From NCBI RefSeq assembly GCF_005484945.1, contig NZ_CP034035.1, forward strand, positions 2,728,001 to 2,792,000: a stretch of 64,000 nucleotides of DNA. The letters are read 5' to 3'. Positions 48,674-57,180 of the stretch are shown here, piece by piece (the stretch's first letter is position 1; every line of letters begins with the position of its first letter). A program made the translations under genes and the position numbers. The DNA comes from Brenneria rubrifaciens. Lineage in GTDB: Bacteria; Pseudomonadota; Gammaproteobacteria; Enterobacterales; Enterobacteriaceae. The notes beneath the pieces were generated by a model. The model had not been told where the DNA came from. It searched no databases and saw nothing but the letters and a program-made list of their open reading frames with translations.

Positions 48674-49318
48674 TCAGACTGAAACAGCGATACCTTCAGT
48701 CAGTAGCGTTTTTTGTACAGACTGACGGGCCAGACAACTTTCGGTCACCCTCCGCCAATTCGGTTGCTCCTCCACAGGCAAACCAATCACCTGAAACCAC
48801 CTGTAATAGACGAGCAGAAATGCATCCACCAAAGTAAAATTGGAACCTGTCGCATATTTCCCATCATGTGCAATTCTTCGCTCGATATATGAGGCCAGCT
48901 CTTTCATGTGCTTTCGAGCATATTTACGCAAGCGCTGTTGGGTTTGCTCATCATCAGCCAAGTGCTCAGGACGAAAATAAGCGCCAATAGTACGGTGAGC
49001 ACTGGTTGCTAACCATGCAAGCCACTCCATCGCCCTGGCTTCATCCCAAGTACCGGATTTCGGTAGCAGCGTGTTATTTTTTTCTCGCCAAACAAGATGA
49101 AGCATTATCGCTAACGATTCAGTTAATGTCGATCCATCAATTATCAACACCGGGACCAATCCAGCAGGGTTTATCTTTATAAAATCGGGGGTCTTATAGT
49201 TTTTTAGACGATTATCGGCCACTTCCACGCGAACAGGTTCAAAACGAAGGTTTAATTCATTTAAGATAATATGTGGTGCTAAGGATATTGTTCCTGGAGC
49301 ATAATAAAAACGCAACAT
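48674..49318 (-). CDS. Glutathione S-transferase family protein
   Basis: 214 aa. Thioredoxin-like N-terminal domain (MLRFYYAPGTISLAPHIILN, INPAGLVPVLIIDGSTLTES with the cis-Pro and the Ser-rich glutathione site) and an all-helical C-terminal domain from about residue 90. The Tyr/Ser near residue 10-12 (APGTIS) places it with beta-like bacterial GSTs. AAGGAGG precedes the ATG. It lies between the cupin-like gene and the FG-GAP gene in one leftward run, so conjugation or isomerisation in a common pathway is possible; that is inference. Confidence 0.85.
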   Translation of the reverse strand: MLRFYYAPGTISLAPHIILNELNLRFEPVRVEVADNRLKNYKTPDFIKINPAGLVPVLIIDGSTLTESLAIMLHLVWREKNNTLLPKSGTWDEARAMEWLAWLATSAHRTIGAYFRPEHLADDEQTQQRLRKYARKHMKELASYIERRIAHDGKYATGSNFTLVDAFLLVYYRWFQVIGLPVEEQPNWRRVTESCLARQSVQKTLLTEGIAVSV

Positions 49319-49371
49319 ACCATCCTCCTTTTAATGGAGTTATTAACTATAATTCTCTATTCAAATAACAC

Positions 49372-50094
49372 TTAAATTGCAGGATGATATTCAACCGCCA
49401 TCCAAACACAATCTGTCTCAGCAAAATACTGGTGCCAGGGGTAAATATATTTACCTTTTTCACCAGCAACACAAAATGGCTGAGCAGTGGAAAAACCAGG
49501 ATGCATGCCAATTGATTCAAATAACGAGTCATAAGAATTATTATGAAACTTTTGCATATATCCGATGCCTGAAACTTGAGTGTGAATCTCAATGAAATCA
49601 TGTTCATTATGAATAAAACAATTTGTTCCTGCCGGCGCAAACCATAAATTCAACTTAAGTAAAAACCTATCTCTGGAACCAAATAAATTTATTAGATGAA
49701 CTGGAGTGTGGTTGCCTACAGGAAAAGATAACTCTCCCACCTCATCTTGGGATGACTTCCATAACTCCAGAGATTGAGACAACTCATCTGGAAATAAATC
49801 ATAACGCTGCCATCCTGGTTCAAAACATATGTCACGAACATTCGATATTTCAATTTTTCTTAAAACAATTACTGGGTAGGGGCTTGAAATATGGACATGT
49901 CGCAATATGCTAGAAGATAATGGTGGTATTCCATACCCAGGGTCTTCATCGACCCGAATATATTCATTCGCCGGATTAACAACGATAGTGTCATTTTCCA
50001 CATAAAAATTTTCAGGTGAGAATATAACGCTAGCGTCCAGCAATTTTCCAGAAAAACAAAGGGGTCGTTGTGTATCGGATACAGGCTTGATCAT
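49372..50094 (-). CDS. Unknown protein with cupin-like C-terminal half
   Basis: 240 aa, not confidently assigned. The start ATG 50094 overlaps the epimerase stop (ATGA), and the GGAGG of that gene's last codons is its ribosome binding site, so the two are translationally coupled. The C-terminal half has histidine-rich beta-strand text (FIHNEHDFIEIHTQVSGIGY and YPWHQYFAETDCVWMAVEYH) typical of cupin metal sites. It is clearly AT-richer than the surrounding ICE core. A sugar- or metabolite-binding cupin or dioxygenase-like enzyme acting after the epimerase is plausible but unproven. Confidence 0.65.
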   Translation of the reverse strand: MIKPVSDTQRPLCFSGKLLDASVIFSPENFYVENDTIVVNPANEYIRVDEDPGYGIPPLSSSILRHVHISSPYPVIVLRKIEISNVRDICFEPGWQRYDLFPDELSQSLELWKSSQDEVGELSFPVGNHTPVHLINLFGSRDRFLLKLNLWFAPAGTNCFIHNEHDFIEIHTQVSGIGYMQKFHNNSYDSLFESIGMHPGFSTAQPFCVAGEKGKYIYPWHQYFAETDCVWMAVEYHPAI

Positions 50095-51302
50095 TTCACG
50101 CCTCCACAATATTTACTTATTATCGGTTTTTCCAGATGCTGAGTATCAATGCGGCTATTTTCCTTATACCAAGGCCCTTCCACCAAACGCTGATCTTTCA
50201 TCAGAAATGATGTAATAGCTTCAAGAGTCCTCGTTGTCGCATTACCATCCCCATATGGGCTAATCGGCACTGCCATACGAAGATAACGCTTTTCATCCCG
50301 CAGAAGTGCGATAGCTTCTGAGACAATGCCTTCACGGGCACGTCCTACAAGTTTGGCCGTCCCAAGATTGACGGCTTCGGGACGCTCAGTGACCTCACGC
50401 AATACCAAAGTGGGTTTACCGAGGGTGGGACCTTCCTCTTCCGCCCCGCTACTATCGGAAATAATCAGATAACTTCGCTGCATTAGTTTGCAGAATGCCA
50501 GGTACGGCAAGGGTTCAACCAGCGATACGTTTGGATTTTTTTGTAGGCGGGCCTGAATCTTTTCCCGTACGACGGGGTTTTTGTGTAAAGGGACGACGAC
50601 GCGTACATCTTGTTCCAATGAAATTTCAGATAAAGCTTCTGCAATTTCAGAAAGATGTTCCCAAGATTCACGTCGATGCGCAGATGCAAGAATGACTCGT
50701 CTATTGTCGCTATCGAGATCCATTAAATCAGGATCACCATAATCCACAGCATGCTGCACGCCCCAGCGCAACGCATCAACCACGGTATTCCCTGTTATGA
50801 CTATTTTCGAGGGGTCCACACCTTCATGTAATAAATTTCGGTAATTGCCACCGGTAGGAGCAAGATGCAAGGCGCTGATTTGAGCAACCAGCCGGCGATT
50901 GGCTTCCTCCGGGAATGGTGACTTGATATTTCCGCTCCGAAGACCGGCCTCAATATGAATAACGGGAATATGGTTTTGGAAAGCATAAAGTGACCCAGCC
51001 AACGTTGTTGCTGTATCACCATGAACGACAATTGCAGAAATTGAATGAGAAGCCAATGCCGAGGGGAGGCCTTGTAATATTCGATAAGTGACTTCCGTTA
51101 AACTTTGCCGGGGCTGCATAACGGCCAAATCGATATCCGCTTTTATCCCAAAAACAGCTAATGTCGTATCGAGCATTTCCCGGTGCTGCCCGGTGGAAAC
51201 CACTAGCGGCCTGAGATATTCACTACTCGCCATTGCATTAATCACCGGAGCGCATTTAATAGCCTCTGGGCGAGTGCCTATAACAAATGCAACAGTATGC
51301 AT
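50091..51302 (-). CDS. UDP-N-acetylglucosamine 2-epimerase (non-hydrolysing, WecB-like)
   Basis: 403 aa; the family is usually near 375, so this has a short C-terminal extension. GT-B fold with N-terminal VIGTRPEAIKCAPVINAM, the HGDTATTLAGSLYAF and HIEAGLRSGNIKSPFPEEANR motifs and the C-terminal SDSSGAEEEGPTLGKPTLVLREVTERPEA signature (quoted in part). It interconverts UDP-GlcNAc and UDP-ManNAc in the cytoplasm. No other polysaccharide genes lie nearby, so it may feed a small-molecule pathway and not surface antigen synthesis. AAGGAAAT precedes the ATG. It leads the coupled pair with the cupin-like gene. Confidence 0.9.
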   Translation of the reverse strand: MHTVAFVIGTRPEAIKCAPVINAMASSEYLRPLVVSTGQHREMLDTTLAVFGIKADIDLAVMQPRQSLTEVTYRILQGLPSALASHSISAIVVHGDTATTLAGSLYAFQNHIPVIHIEAGLRSGNIKSPFPEEANRRLVAQISALHLAPTGGNYRNLLHEGVDPSKIVITGNTVVDALRWGVQHAVDYGDPDLMDLDSDNRRVILASAHRRESWEHLSEIAEALSEISLEQDVRVVVPLHKNPVVREKIQARLQKNPNVSLVEPLPYLAFCKLMQRSYLIISDSSGAEEEGPTLGKPTLVLREVTERPEAVNLGTAKLVGRAREGIVSEAIALLRDEKRYLRMAVPISPYGDGNATTRTLEAITSFLMKDQRLVEGPWYKENSRIDTQHLEKPIISKYCGGVK

Positions 51303-51527
51303 GCCTTATTTCCTTCTATGATTCGCTTCTGTATATAAACTCAATTTAATCGAAATTATATAAAAGAAACGGTATTAATCGTGTTCTTGATTTATGAGCA
51401 TTCGCATGAACAACTCATTCCACAGAAATAAGACTCACAAAAACCAATTAAAACAGAATAGAAAAAAATAATAACCAGTGTGGAATGAGTATTCATTTAA
51501 ACACACACCCAATTTTTATTAACCAAA

Positions 51528-51833
51528 TTAATCACCTTTAATTGGAGAGAAATACTGAACAACCATCTCTTTCGCCAGCACTTCATCTTTCACTTTTTGA
51601 AAATCAGTAAAATGCTGAGCCGCAATATGAGCGTCCAAATCTTCTTTTGATTCCCAGTTTTCATAAAACATCCATGTTGCGGGATCATCGTTAGAACGAT
51701 GCAGATCATAATTAATACATCCCTTTTCCACTCGAGTGGGAGGGATCATATTACGCAGTCGACGGCCAAGTTCTTCTTCCTGACCAGGCTTTGCGGTCAA
51801 TTGAGCGACAACGGTAAGGACTTTACTAGTCAT
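51528..51833 (-). CDS. Antibiotic biosynthesis monooxygenase (ABM) domain protein, YgiN-like
   Basis: 101-aa single ABM ferredoxin-like barrel (LTVVAQLTAKPGQEEELGRRL, CINYDLHRSNDDPATWMFYE and HIAAQHFTDFQK). Small ABM proteins act as quinol monooxygenases or heme/polyketide-oxidising enzymes, usually as dimers. AGGAAGGAG precedes the ATG at good spacing. It is transcribed leftward, 225 bp upstream of the epimerase, and is the first gene of the run or a separate unit. The gap 51303-51527 is AT-rich and holds nothing I recognise. Confidence 0.85.
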   Translation of the reverse strand: MTSKVLTVVAQLTAKPGQEEELGRRLRNMIPPTRVEKGCINYDLHRSNDDPATWMFYENWESKEDLDAHIAAQHFTDFQKVKDEVLAKEMVVQYFSPIKGD

Positions 51834-52066
51834 AATATATCTCCTTCCTATTTAACAGGATCGAATATATATAGATATCCTCTCAACACCTTTGCCCCCC
51901 CTCGTCATACTTAATTGGGGAGAATGCTAACAAGGTAATATCAGCATATTTTCCAACTCTTCCCCCGTAAACATTACGTAGGTAAAAACACCTTTGAAAA
52001 TAATTCAAATATAATTTTTACATATGGAAATAATTATTTTTAATAATACTTTCATGCCAAATATTA

Positions 52067-52121
52067 AGTTAAATTTAACTCTTAAGAGTTAAATTTAATC
52101 CTTTTTGAGTTAAACTTAACT
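52067..52121. promoter_or_regulatory. Three tandem 14-bp palindromic operator-like sites
   Basis: AGTTAAATTTAACT (52067-52080, perfect palindrome), AGTTAAATTTAATC (52087-52100) and AGTTAAACTTAACT (52108-52121), spaced 20 and 21 bp, about two helical turns, on one face of the DNA. The first two also form a 30-bp perfect palindrome (52069-52098). A fourth copy (AGTTAAATATAACG, 52378-52391) lies just upstream of the XRE gene. Confidence 0.65.
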
Positions 52122-52427
52122 TAAAAAATTAGATATCAGCGTTCCCCTCATAACAACATGGGCCCAACTGAACGCTGAAAATAGAGTGAATTAATTTTAA
52201 CTGATGGCCGTTTTCAGCCCATCACATCGCCTCTTGCCCTAGTATTGCAAAAGCCAAGCGGCGATTTTTTATGCTTGGAAGCAGTTGTATTGAGCTCAAA
52301 CCACCAGTAAATCTCGTTACGCTCCGTAGACAGTCAGGTTCCTAAAAAAAGCAATGCGTAGATGAAATTAGAAAATGAGTTAAATATAACGTGGTTTTAA
52401 TTATGCTTTAGCCCGACTCTTCTGCCT

Positions 52428-52724
52428 ATGCAGAAGCGAACTGTTCAACGCGGCCGACCAGCCGGCACAACCACCTTTGACGCCGAACTGGCCCATGCTT
52501 TCGGCGCGGCTGTCCGTAAACTGCGTATAGAACGTGGAATAGCACAAGAATCACTGGCTAACCTGGCCGGGATTGAGCGTTCCCACTTAGGTAAAGTAGA
52601 GCGTGGCGAACATATGCCAACTTTGGTAAACATCTTTAAAATTGCGCGTGCGCTTAAGTGCAGTACCGCCGTGCTCATGGCTGAGACAGAAAACCAGATT
52701 CCAGGGACTCAAAAAGACGTTTAG
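52428..52724 (+). CDS. XRE-family transcriptional regulator
   Basis: 98 aa. Canonical Cro/CI helix-turn-helix (residues about 26-82): VRKLRIERGIAQESLANLAG, IERSHLGKVERGEHMPTLVN. Such short regulators are common near ICE transfer genes and usually repress them. An AGTTAAA-type palindrome lies 37 bp upstream of the start and a three-copy array about 300 bp further upstream, suggesting autoregulation and control of leftward genes. It is convergent with the relaxase gene, whose stop is 93 bp away. Confidence 0.85.
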   Translation: MQKRTVQRGRPAGTTTFDAELAHAFGAAVRKLRIERGIAQESLANLAGIERSHLGKVERGEHMPTLVNIFKIARALKCSTAVLMAETENQIPGTQKDV

Positions 52725-52817
52725 GCCACGATCAGATCCGCGGATAACATACTAAAATTCAGGCGTTTATTCCGAGCCCACTTTCGTATAGTCAAACACA
52801 TAACGAATTCATAACAG

Positions 52818-54773
52818 CTATAAATGTAAGTCTTGCCGCCGGCCAATATCCCACGAAACACGATTACCACGCACCATCACCGAAACTTCATTTCCCAACC
52901 GCTTTTCAACCACCGGTTTCCATGGAACAAGACTGAATCCCTTGCCATCCTCCAGCATCGCATAACGTCCGCTAGCAAGTTTGATACTACGCCGGTAAAT
53001 GCCGCTAATTCTTTTACCATCAGTGACATGACGATGTTCCAAGCCAGTTTCAGCTGCGATATCCAGAGCAGCTTTCACAAGTTCTCGATCACGTAATGTC
53101 TCCAATAGGTTGCGAGCCAGATAGACTCGCTGTCCGCGCTTCTCGGCCAGCCCTTGTTCGATCAGAAAATTGGCGCGCTGCCGCAGAGCGTCTTTCACTT
53201 CGCCTCCAAATCCCATATCGCCCAGCCCTCTGCCGCCGCCAATTAACTGCTGGTCCAGCCAGGTTGCGCCGATTACGCGGATCTGACGCTCAATGGGCAA
53301 GTGCGACTTCAGTTCCACCACAGCACCACCGCCCAGACGCTGGACGTCATACTGGCGACCGCGTTCGGGCAGATCGCCCGGCACACGCCAGACGCCTTCG
53401 GCCATGCGCTCCACAATACCGGCCCGGCGCAGGGCTTCCAGTCGACGGACATAGGATGCCACTAACTCTTGCGGATCGCGGTCGGGCACATTTTGCTGCC
53501 TGGCAACGGCCAGATGATGGTCGGCACGGTACAAACCGCCAGCGGCCAGCGCGACAATGTTTTGATCAGAGGGGCGCAGATATGCCGCAGGCTTTACCTC
53601 CACCACCGAGCCGGTCTGATATTGCTCCAGCTCCGCCCGCGGCGGCAACGTCACATAATGCGCTCTACCGTCAAGTCCATCGACGACCAGATAACCCTTG
53701 TCGTACAGTTCGTCAGCCAACCCTTTTCCTGCCACACGGCCAACGAGGAAGTCCCCCTTATCGGGCTGGAATACCATCAGTTCACGCGGCTTGCCGTTCA
53801 TAGTGCGTTGCATAGTCCGGATGATATCGCCGCGCTCGCCCATTGCGCGTAGCGTCGTTTCTGCGTCGGCATGTATTTGCCAGATACCGGACTGGTGTTC
53901 GGATGCCAATCCCATGCGAGTTAAACGTTGCAGACGACCAATCAGCATCTGTCGTTGGCTTTGCAAACGCGGCGCGGCAAAACGTTCGATGTATATCCGC
54001 CCATCATCGGCCCTTTCACGCATCAAGATACGATCCAGAGTGGTCCAGCGCTCTTGCTCCACCTCACGTAGCCGCGTTAGTTGAATCTCCAGCTCAGTTC
54101 GCGGCCCCAACCATTCAGTTGCTAATGCCGACGCTCGCATTCGCATACCTTCAGCGATGTAATCGCGAGAGATGATCAAATCCTTACCGTTATCATCCTT
54201 GCCGCGCAACACGATATGAGTATGCGGATTGTCGGTGTTCCAGTGATCGACTGCCACCCACTCCAGGCCGGTCCCCAGATCGGCCTCCATACGCGCCATC
54301 AATTGTCGGGTATAGGAACGCAAATCATCGATTTGCTCCGCATCTTCTGGTGAGACGATAAAACGAAACTGGTGTCGATCCTCCCGTCCGCGTTTGTCAA
54401 ACTCTTTCAAATCGGCTTCGTCGGTAATCGGACCGTAGGCTTTCCCCGGCTCGCCGTGACGGCCGACCCCCTCACGCTCGATATAGCGCAGATGGGTTGA
54501 CGTTGAACGCGCACCGGCTTTTCTTAGGTTAACCAGCCGAGTTTTGATAGTGACGCGGCGATCGTTCGGTGTGCGAAAATCACTGGCAAAGCTCGCAGCA
54601 ACATGGCCGCGGCCAAGACGAGAACCAGGCCGTAGCCCTGCTTTGGCTGCTTTCGCACCGGCTTTATTAGTCTGCCGTATCACTCGGTTGATAAAAGGAT
54701 CGCCTCGCTGTCGGTTTTTTCCCATACGAGGACGAAAACGATCGTCGTCATTTTGATTCATGGCCTTCACCAT
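52818..54773 (-). CDS. rlxS: ICE relaxase, VirD2/RlxS type (DUF3363)
   Basis: 651 aa. The N-terminal relaxase domain has the predicted nicking tyrosine Tyr97 (STHLRYIEREGVG) and the metal-binding histidine motif around residues 177-186 (VDHWNTDNPHTHIVLRG). A long DUF3363 region follows, including PRELMVFQPDKGDFLVGRVA and GKGLADELYDKGYLVVDG. It nicks oriT and pilots the DNA strand in conjugation of trb-type ICEs. Full length with no frame damage. It is encoded next to traF; the oriT candidate lies in the 190-bp gap upstream. A relic of a related relaxase lies at 33974-34190. Confidence 0.9.
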   Translation of the reverse strand: MVKAMNQNDDDRFRPRMGKNRQRGDPFINRVIRQTNKAGAKAAKAGLRPGSRLGRGHVAASFASDFRTPNDRRVTIKTRLVNLRKAGARSTSTHLRYIEREGVGRHGEPGKAYGPITDEADLKEFDKRGREDRHQFRFIVSPEDAEQIDDLRSYTRQLMARMEADLGTGLEWVAVDHWNTDNPHTHIVLRGKDDNGKDLIISRDYIAEGMRMRASALATEWLGPRTELEIQLTRLREVEQERWTTLDRILMRERADDGRIYIERFAAPRLQSQRQMLIGRLQRLTRMGLASEHQSGIWQIHADAETTLRAMGERGDIIRTMQRTMNGKPRELMVFQPDKGDFLVGRVAGKGLADELYDKGYLVVDGLDGRAHYVTLPPRAELEQYQTGSVVEVKPAAYLRPSDQNIVALAAGGLYRADHHLAVARQQNVPDRDPQELVASYVRRLEALRRAGIVERMAEGVWRVPGDLPERGRQYDVQRLGGGAVVELKSHLPIERQIRVIGATWLDQQLIGGGRGLGDMGFGGEVKDALRQRANFLIEQGLAEKRGQRVYLARNLLETLRDRELVKAALDIAAETGLEHRHVTDGKRISGIYRRSIKLASGRYAMLEDGKGFSLVPWKPVVEKRLGNEVSVMVRGNRVSWDIGRRQDLHL

Positions 54774-54779
54774 CTAATA

Positions 54780-54960
54780 AAAGTCCGAGACAGCACATCT
54801 TCAGCTCAATGCTGACAAGACAGATACCGCTATCGCGGCACGCAGTTTCTTTCTGGCGCGTGCCGCGTTCCCCCATGTGCAGACCAGCCCTCTTGCGCGC
54901 CGAGGTGCCGCAAGCTTTTATCTTGCCTTGCTGTTCGTCTGACTTAGGACAACCGTACCG
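54780..54960. other. Candidate oriT upstream of the relaxase gene
   Basis: Intergenic region between relaxase and traF. It contains the perfect inverted repeat CGCGGCACGC (54834-54843) / GCGTGCCGCG (54858-54867) with a 14-nt loop, and a nic-like sequence TATCTTGCC (54919-54927), similar to the RP4-type consensus YATCCTGY. Relaxase-adjacent inverted repeats plus nic are the hallmark of MOB-P oriTs. The position is characteristic; function is inferred. Confidence 0.5.
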
Positions 54961-54964
54961 AACG

Positions 54965-55534
54965 TCAATCACCGATAAACATTTCAGGTACGAGTGGTCG
55001 TGCGATGCCCTTCAAACTTGAAGTGCGGACCGGTCCGAAATAGCGACTATCGAACGATGCGGAACTGGCGGTACTTAGCAGAAAAAGCTCACCGGATTTG
55101 AGCTGTCGGCATCCCGGCCAAGGGGATAGCGACTGGCCATGACTATCAGTAAGCAGTACGACAGCTACAGGTCTGCTATCGACACGTACTTCTCCATTCA
55201 CGATGCATACATGTTGCGGCGCAACCGCGCCCACGCGTTTAAGTAACGGAATATGCGCTGGCAGATAACCGCGTTGTGCAGCAAGAATCCAAGCGTCTGC
55301 TGGCAAATGGGTTAACACAATGCTGCCCGCGGACAATGGCTGCTGCATTGAACCAATCGGCTCTATGCGATACCAGCCAACCGCCACGCTATCTGTTGGG
55401 TTGTAAACCACACGCGGTATCGGCGTGTTGAAGGAAGCCCAAGCCAGTGCAGCAATACCGCAAGCGGAAAGACCAATAACCAGCAGGCGCAGACAAGCAT
55501 AAGATGTTGTACCGAATAGAAAGAAAACGTTCAT
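54965..55534 (-). CDS. traF: TraF-type S26-family signal peptidase of conjugation
   Basis: 189 aa from ATG 55534, which has AGGAG 8-9 nt upstream; the open frame continues further upstream without similarity. A single N-terminal membrane helix (LLVIGLSACGIAALAWASF) precedes an S26 peptidase domain with VGWYRIEP, GSIVLTHLP, LLKRVGAVAPQHVCIVNGEV and the C-terminal FDSRYFGPV box. In RP4 and related ICEs TraF processes and cyclises pilin (TrbC). It is adjacent to the relaxase gene, as usual for these elements. A catalytic Lys (LLKRV) is present; the Ser is probably that following the membrane helix. Confidence 0.85.
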   Translation of the reverse strand: MNVFFLFGTTSYACLRLLVIGLSACGIAALAWASFNTPIPRVVYNPTDSVAVGWYRIEPIGSMQQPLSAGSIVLTHLPADAWILAAQRGYLPAHIPLLKRVGAVAPQHVCIVNGEVRVDSRPVAVVLLTDSHGQSLSPWPGCRQLKSGELFLLSTASSASFDSRYFGPVRTSSLKGIARPLVPEMFIGD

Positions 55535-55739
55535 GCACAGTCTCCTGGTACTATCAGTTCCAACAACAAACACGGTTGTTCCACCAGCATCACGCGGAGT
55601 GTAACGGCTTGATAGGCGCGCCAAGCATAAGGGGAATATCGATAGTACACCGAGCCAAATTCGGCTTGGCGCCTGAATACCACAGCTAGCCATCTGATAA
55701 ACAAAAGCTGGTGGGCACCTATGGTTTTCACGTGCCGTT

Positions 55740-55937
55740 TGCTGGTTATCCACGGAAAATACGCTATTTCACAATAAGTTAGATCTTTAATGTTAGATCT
55801 GTTAGAGAACACCGGAACCCGCGCCATCACTGGGCTATATGCCGTTCGGCACGCTTGATAGCACGATAGTGTTACCTCCGATAGCACGAAGCCTGCCACG
55901 TCTGATAGCACGATGGATTTCACAGTTTTTTCCACAG
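55740..55937. other. Candidate replication origin (iterons plus DnaA boxes)
   Basis: Three exact direct repeats GATAGCACGA at 55857-55866, 55880-55889 and 55904-55913 (periods 23 and 24 bp) sit between repA and traF. A DnaA box TTTTCCACA is at 55928-55936 and a near-match TTATCCACG at 55746-55754. Between them is an AT-rich stretch with repeated TTAGATCT (about 55779-55800), a possible unwinding site. The combination next to an RPA-type repA is the layout of an iteron origin. Confidence 0.6.
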
Positions 55938-56783
55938 TTATCCCCGTGCCGTTGACAACACCGGTTTGAAGATAAGTAGCTCGGTTCCGCCTGATATACG
56001 TTCGATGGTCAGGACATAACCCGGTAGTGACTGCCGGGCGACCAGCGCGCGCAGATCGTAGGCAAAATCGGAAGGCCGAGCTGTACTGCCGGATTTGCGG
56101 TATAAGTGCCGAAAATCGAATCGCCATCCCCCGACTTGCCTGCCAGCGTGTTTGCGTACCAGACGATACAACCAACGTTCGATGCCCCCGCTCAGTCGGA
56201 AATACGCAGGATCGATTGTTAACACCAGAGTTGAATCGAGCACGCCAGCATAGAACCAATCCGGCAGGATCAACTCGATCCCTTGTGGCGCCCCCCGCGC
56301 GTCGGCTCGTTCCCGCCATTCGTTGATCCAGGAGAAACGATGCAAGCGCCGCCCTACTGGCGCACGAATAGATGTCGCTACCGAGGTCGATTGCAAACGA
56401 TCCAAGGAGGCTTTCAAACGTTGATAGTCGCGCAGCGATGTGCCGCGCCCAATAAATTTCAGGATTTCGTAAGGCGTCGCATGCATTAGACGCGAAGTCG
56501 AAATACCTGCGTCTCTGGCTTCGACGACCTGACTGGCCGCCCAAATCAAAATGTCGGCATCCCAAATGGTGGCAATGCCATGTTCGGCAGTGCCTTCTAC
56601 ACGAATGGTGATACCGCCTGCACAATAATCGATCGGCGCTGTACGCCGTGATTTTGCCAGCGAAAAAAACGGATAGGCCATTAAGTCCTGCGCATCGCGC
56701 GGTGCCATATCGCCCGGTAGTGCCCGAAAAAGATCGAGCGGTTCGTGTGCTTGCTGAGCGGAAGATTGCTGTGGTCTGAGCAT
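55938..56783 (-). CDS. repA: Replication initiator protein A (RPA family)
   Basis: 281 aa with RPA-family text: DLMAYPFFSLAKSRRTAPID, ITIRVEGTAEHGIATIWDAD, ILIWAASQVVEARDAGIS, PYEILKFIGRGTSLRDYQRL. Members initiate replication of plasmids and of the transient circular form of ICEs. The AlpA-like gene ends 26 bp upstream on the same strand. Iterons and a DnaA box lie directly after its stop. No ParA gene follows, unlike many related elements, so partition functions are missing here or outside the window. Confidence 0.85.
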   Translation of the reverse strand: MLRPQQSSAQQAHEPLDLFRALPGDMAPRDAQDLMAYPFFSLAKSRRTAPIDYCAGGITIRVEGTAEHGIATIWDADILIWAASQVVEARDAGISTSRLMHATPYEILKFIGRGTSLRDYQRLKASLDRLQSTSVATSIRAPVGRRLHRFSWINEWRERADARGAPQGIELILPDWFYAGVLDSTLVLTIDPAYFRLSGGIERWLYRLVRKHAGRQVGGWRFDFRHLYRKSGSTARPSDFAYDLRALVARQSLPGYVLTIERISGGTELLIFKPVLSTARG

Positions 56784-56809
56784 GGCGATTGTTACCGGGC
56801 CGCCATCGT

Positions 56810-57097
56810 TCAGCGTACACGGCTATCAGCCGAATGGTGCTCGGCATATTCAGGATCAGACGTTGTCTCGAAGCTGTGCTGATTTGCCCAAATGTCGAGA
56901 TCGGATACCGCATACATGACGCGTCGGCCAAATTTACGAAATCGAGGCCCACCACCAATAACGCGCTGTTTTTCGAGCGTTCGGGGTGATAGCCGCAAAT
57001 ATTCGGCGGCTTCGTCATTCGTCAGATAACGTGGTGGTTGCGATGTCGCCTGAGATTGTGGGATAGCGGCATCAGGTCGTATAGGTGCGGGTCGCAT
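56810..57097 (-). CDS. AlpA-like helix-turn-helix DNA-binding protein
   Basis: 95 aa from ATG 57097, which has GGAGG 8 nt upstream. MerR-like/HTH_17 excisionase-type domain: YLTNDEAAEYLRLSPRTLEK and RFRKFGRRVMYAVSDLDIWA. In ICEs such proteins act as recombination directionality factors or as activators of int/xis. It sits between the DUF2285 gene and repA, the usual position in this ICE class. There is no intact integrase in the window for it to partner. Confidence 0.85.
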   Translation of the reverse strand: MRPAPIRPDAAIPQSQATSQPPRYLTNDEAAEYLRLSPRTLEKQRVIGGGPRFRKFGRRVMYAVSDLDIWANQHSFETTSDPEYAEHHSADSRVR

Positions 57098-57180
57098 GGT
57101 ATAAGCCTCCATCAATTAATAGCATCGGCCACACCAGCGCGGCCAGACAAAGGCAGTTTCAAGCAAGCGATGTCAGTTGT

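Noticed and set aside
52069-52098. 30-bp perfect palindrome read as a terminator
   Set aside because: It lacks a GC stem and T run and is part of an evenly spaced three-copy array, so it reads better as operators.
55857-55913. GATAGCACGA repeats considered as a CRISPR array
   Set aside because: Repeats are only 10 bp with 13-14 bp spacers and no cas genes are near; iterons next to repA fit better.
55531-57018. A 495-codon minus-strand open frame over repA and the AlpA-like gene
   Set aside because: It runs through repA in another frame, has no family character and no ribosome binding site; the RPA and AlpA-like frames are clearly the coding ones.
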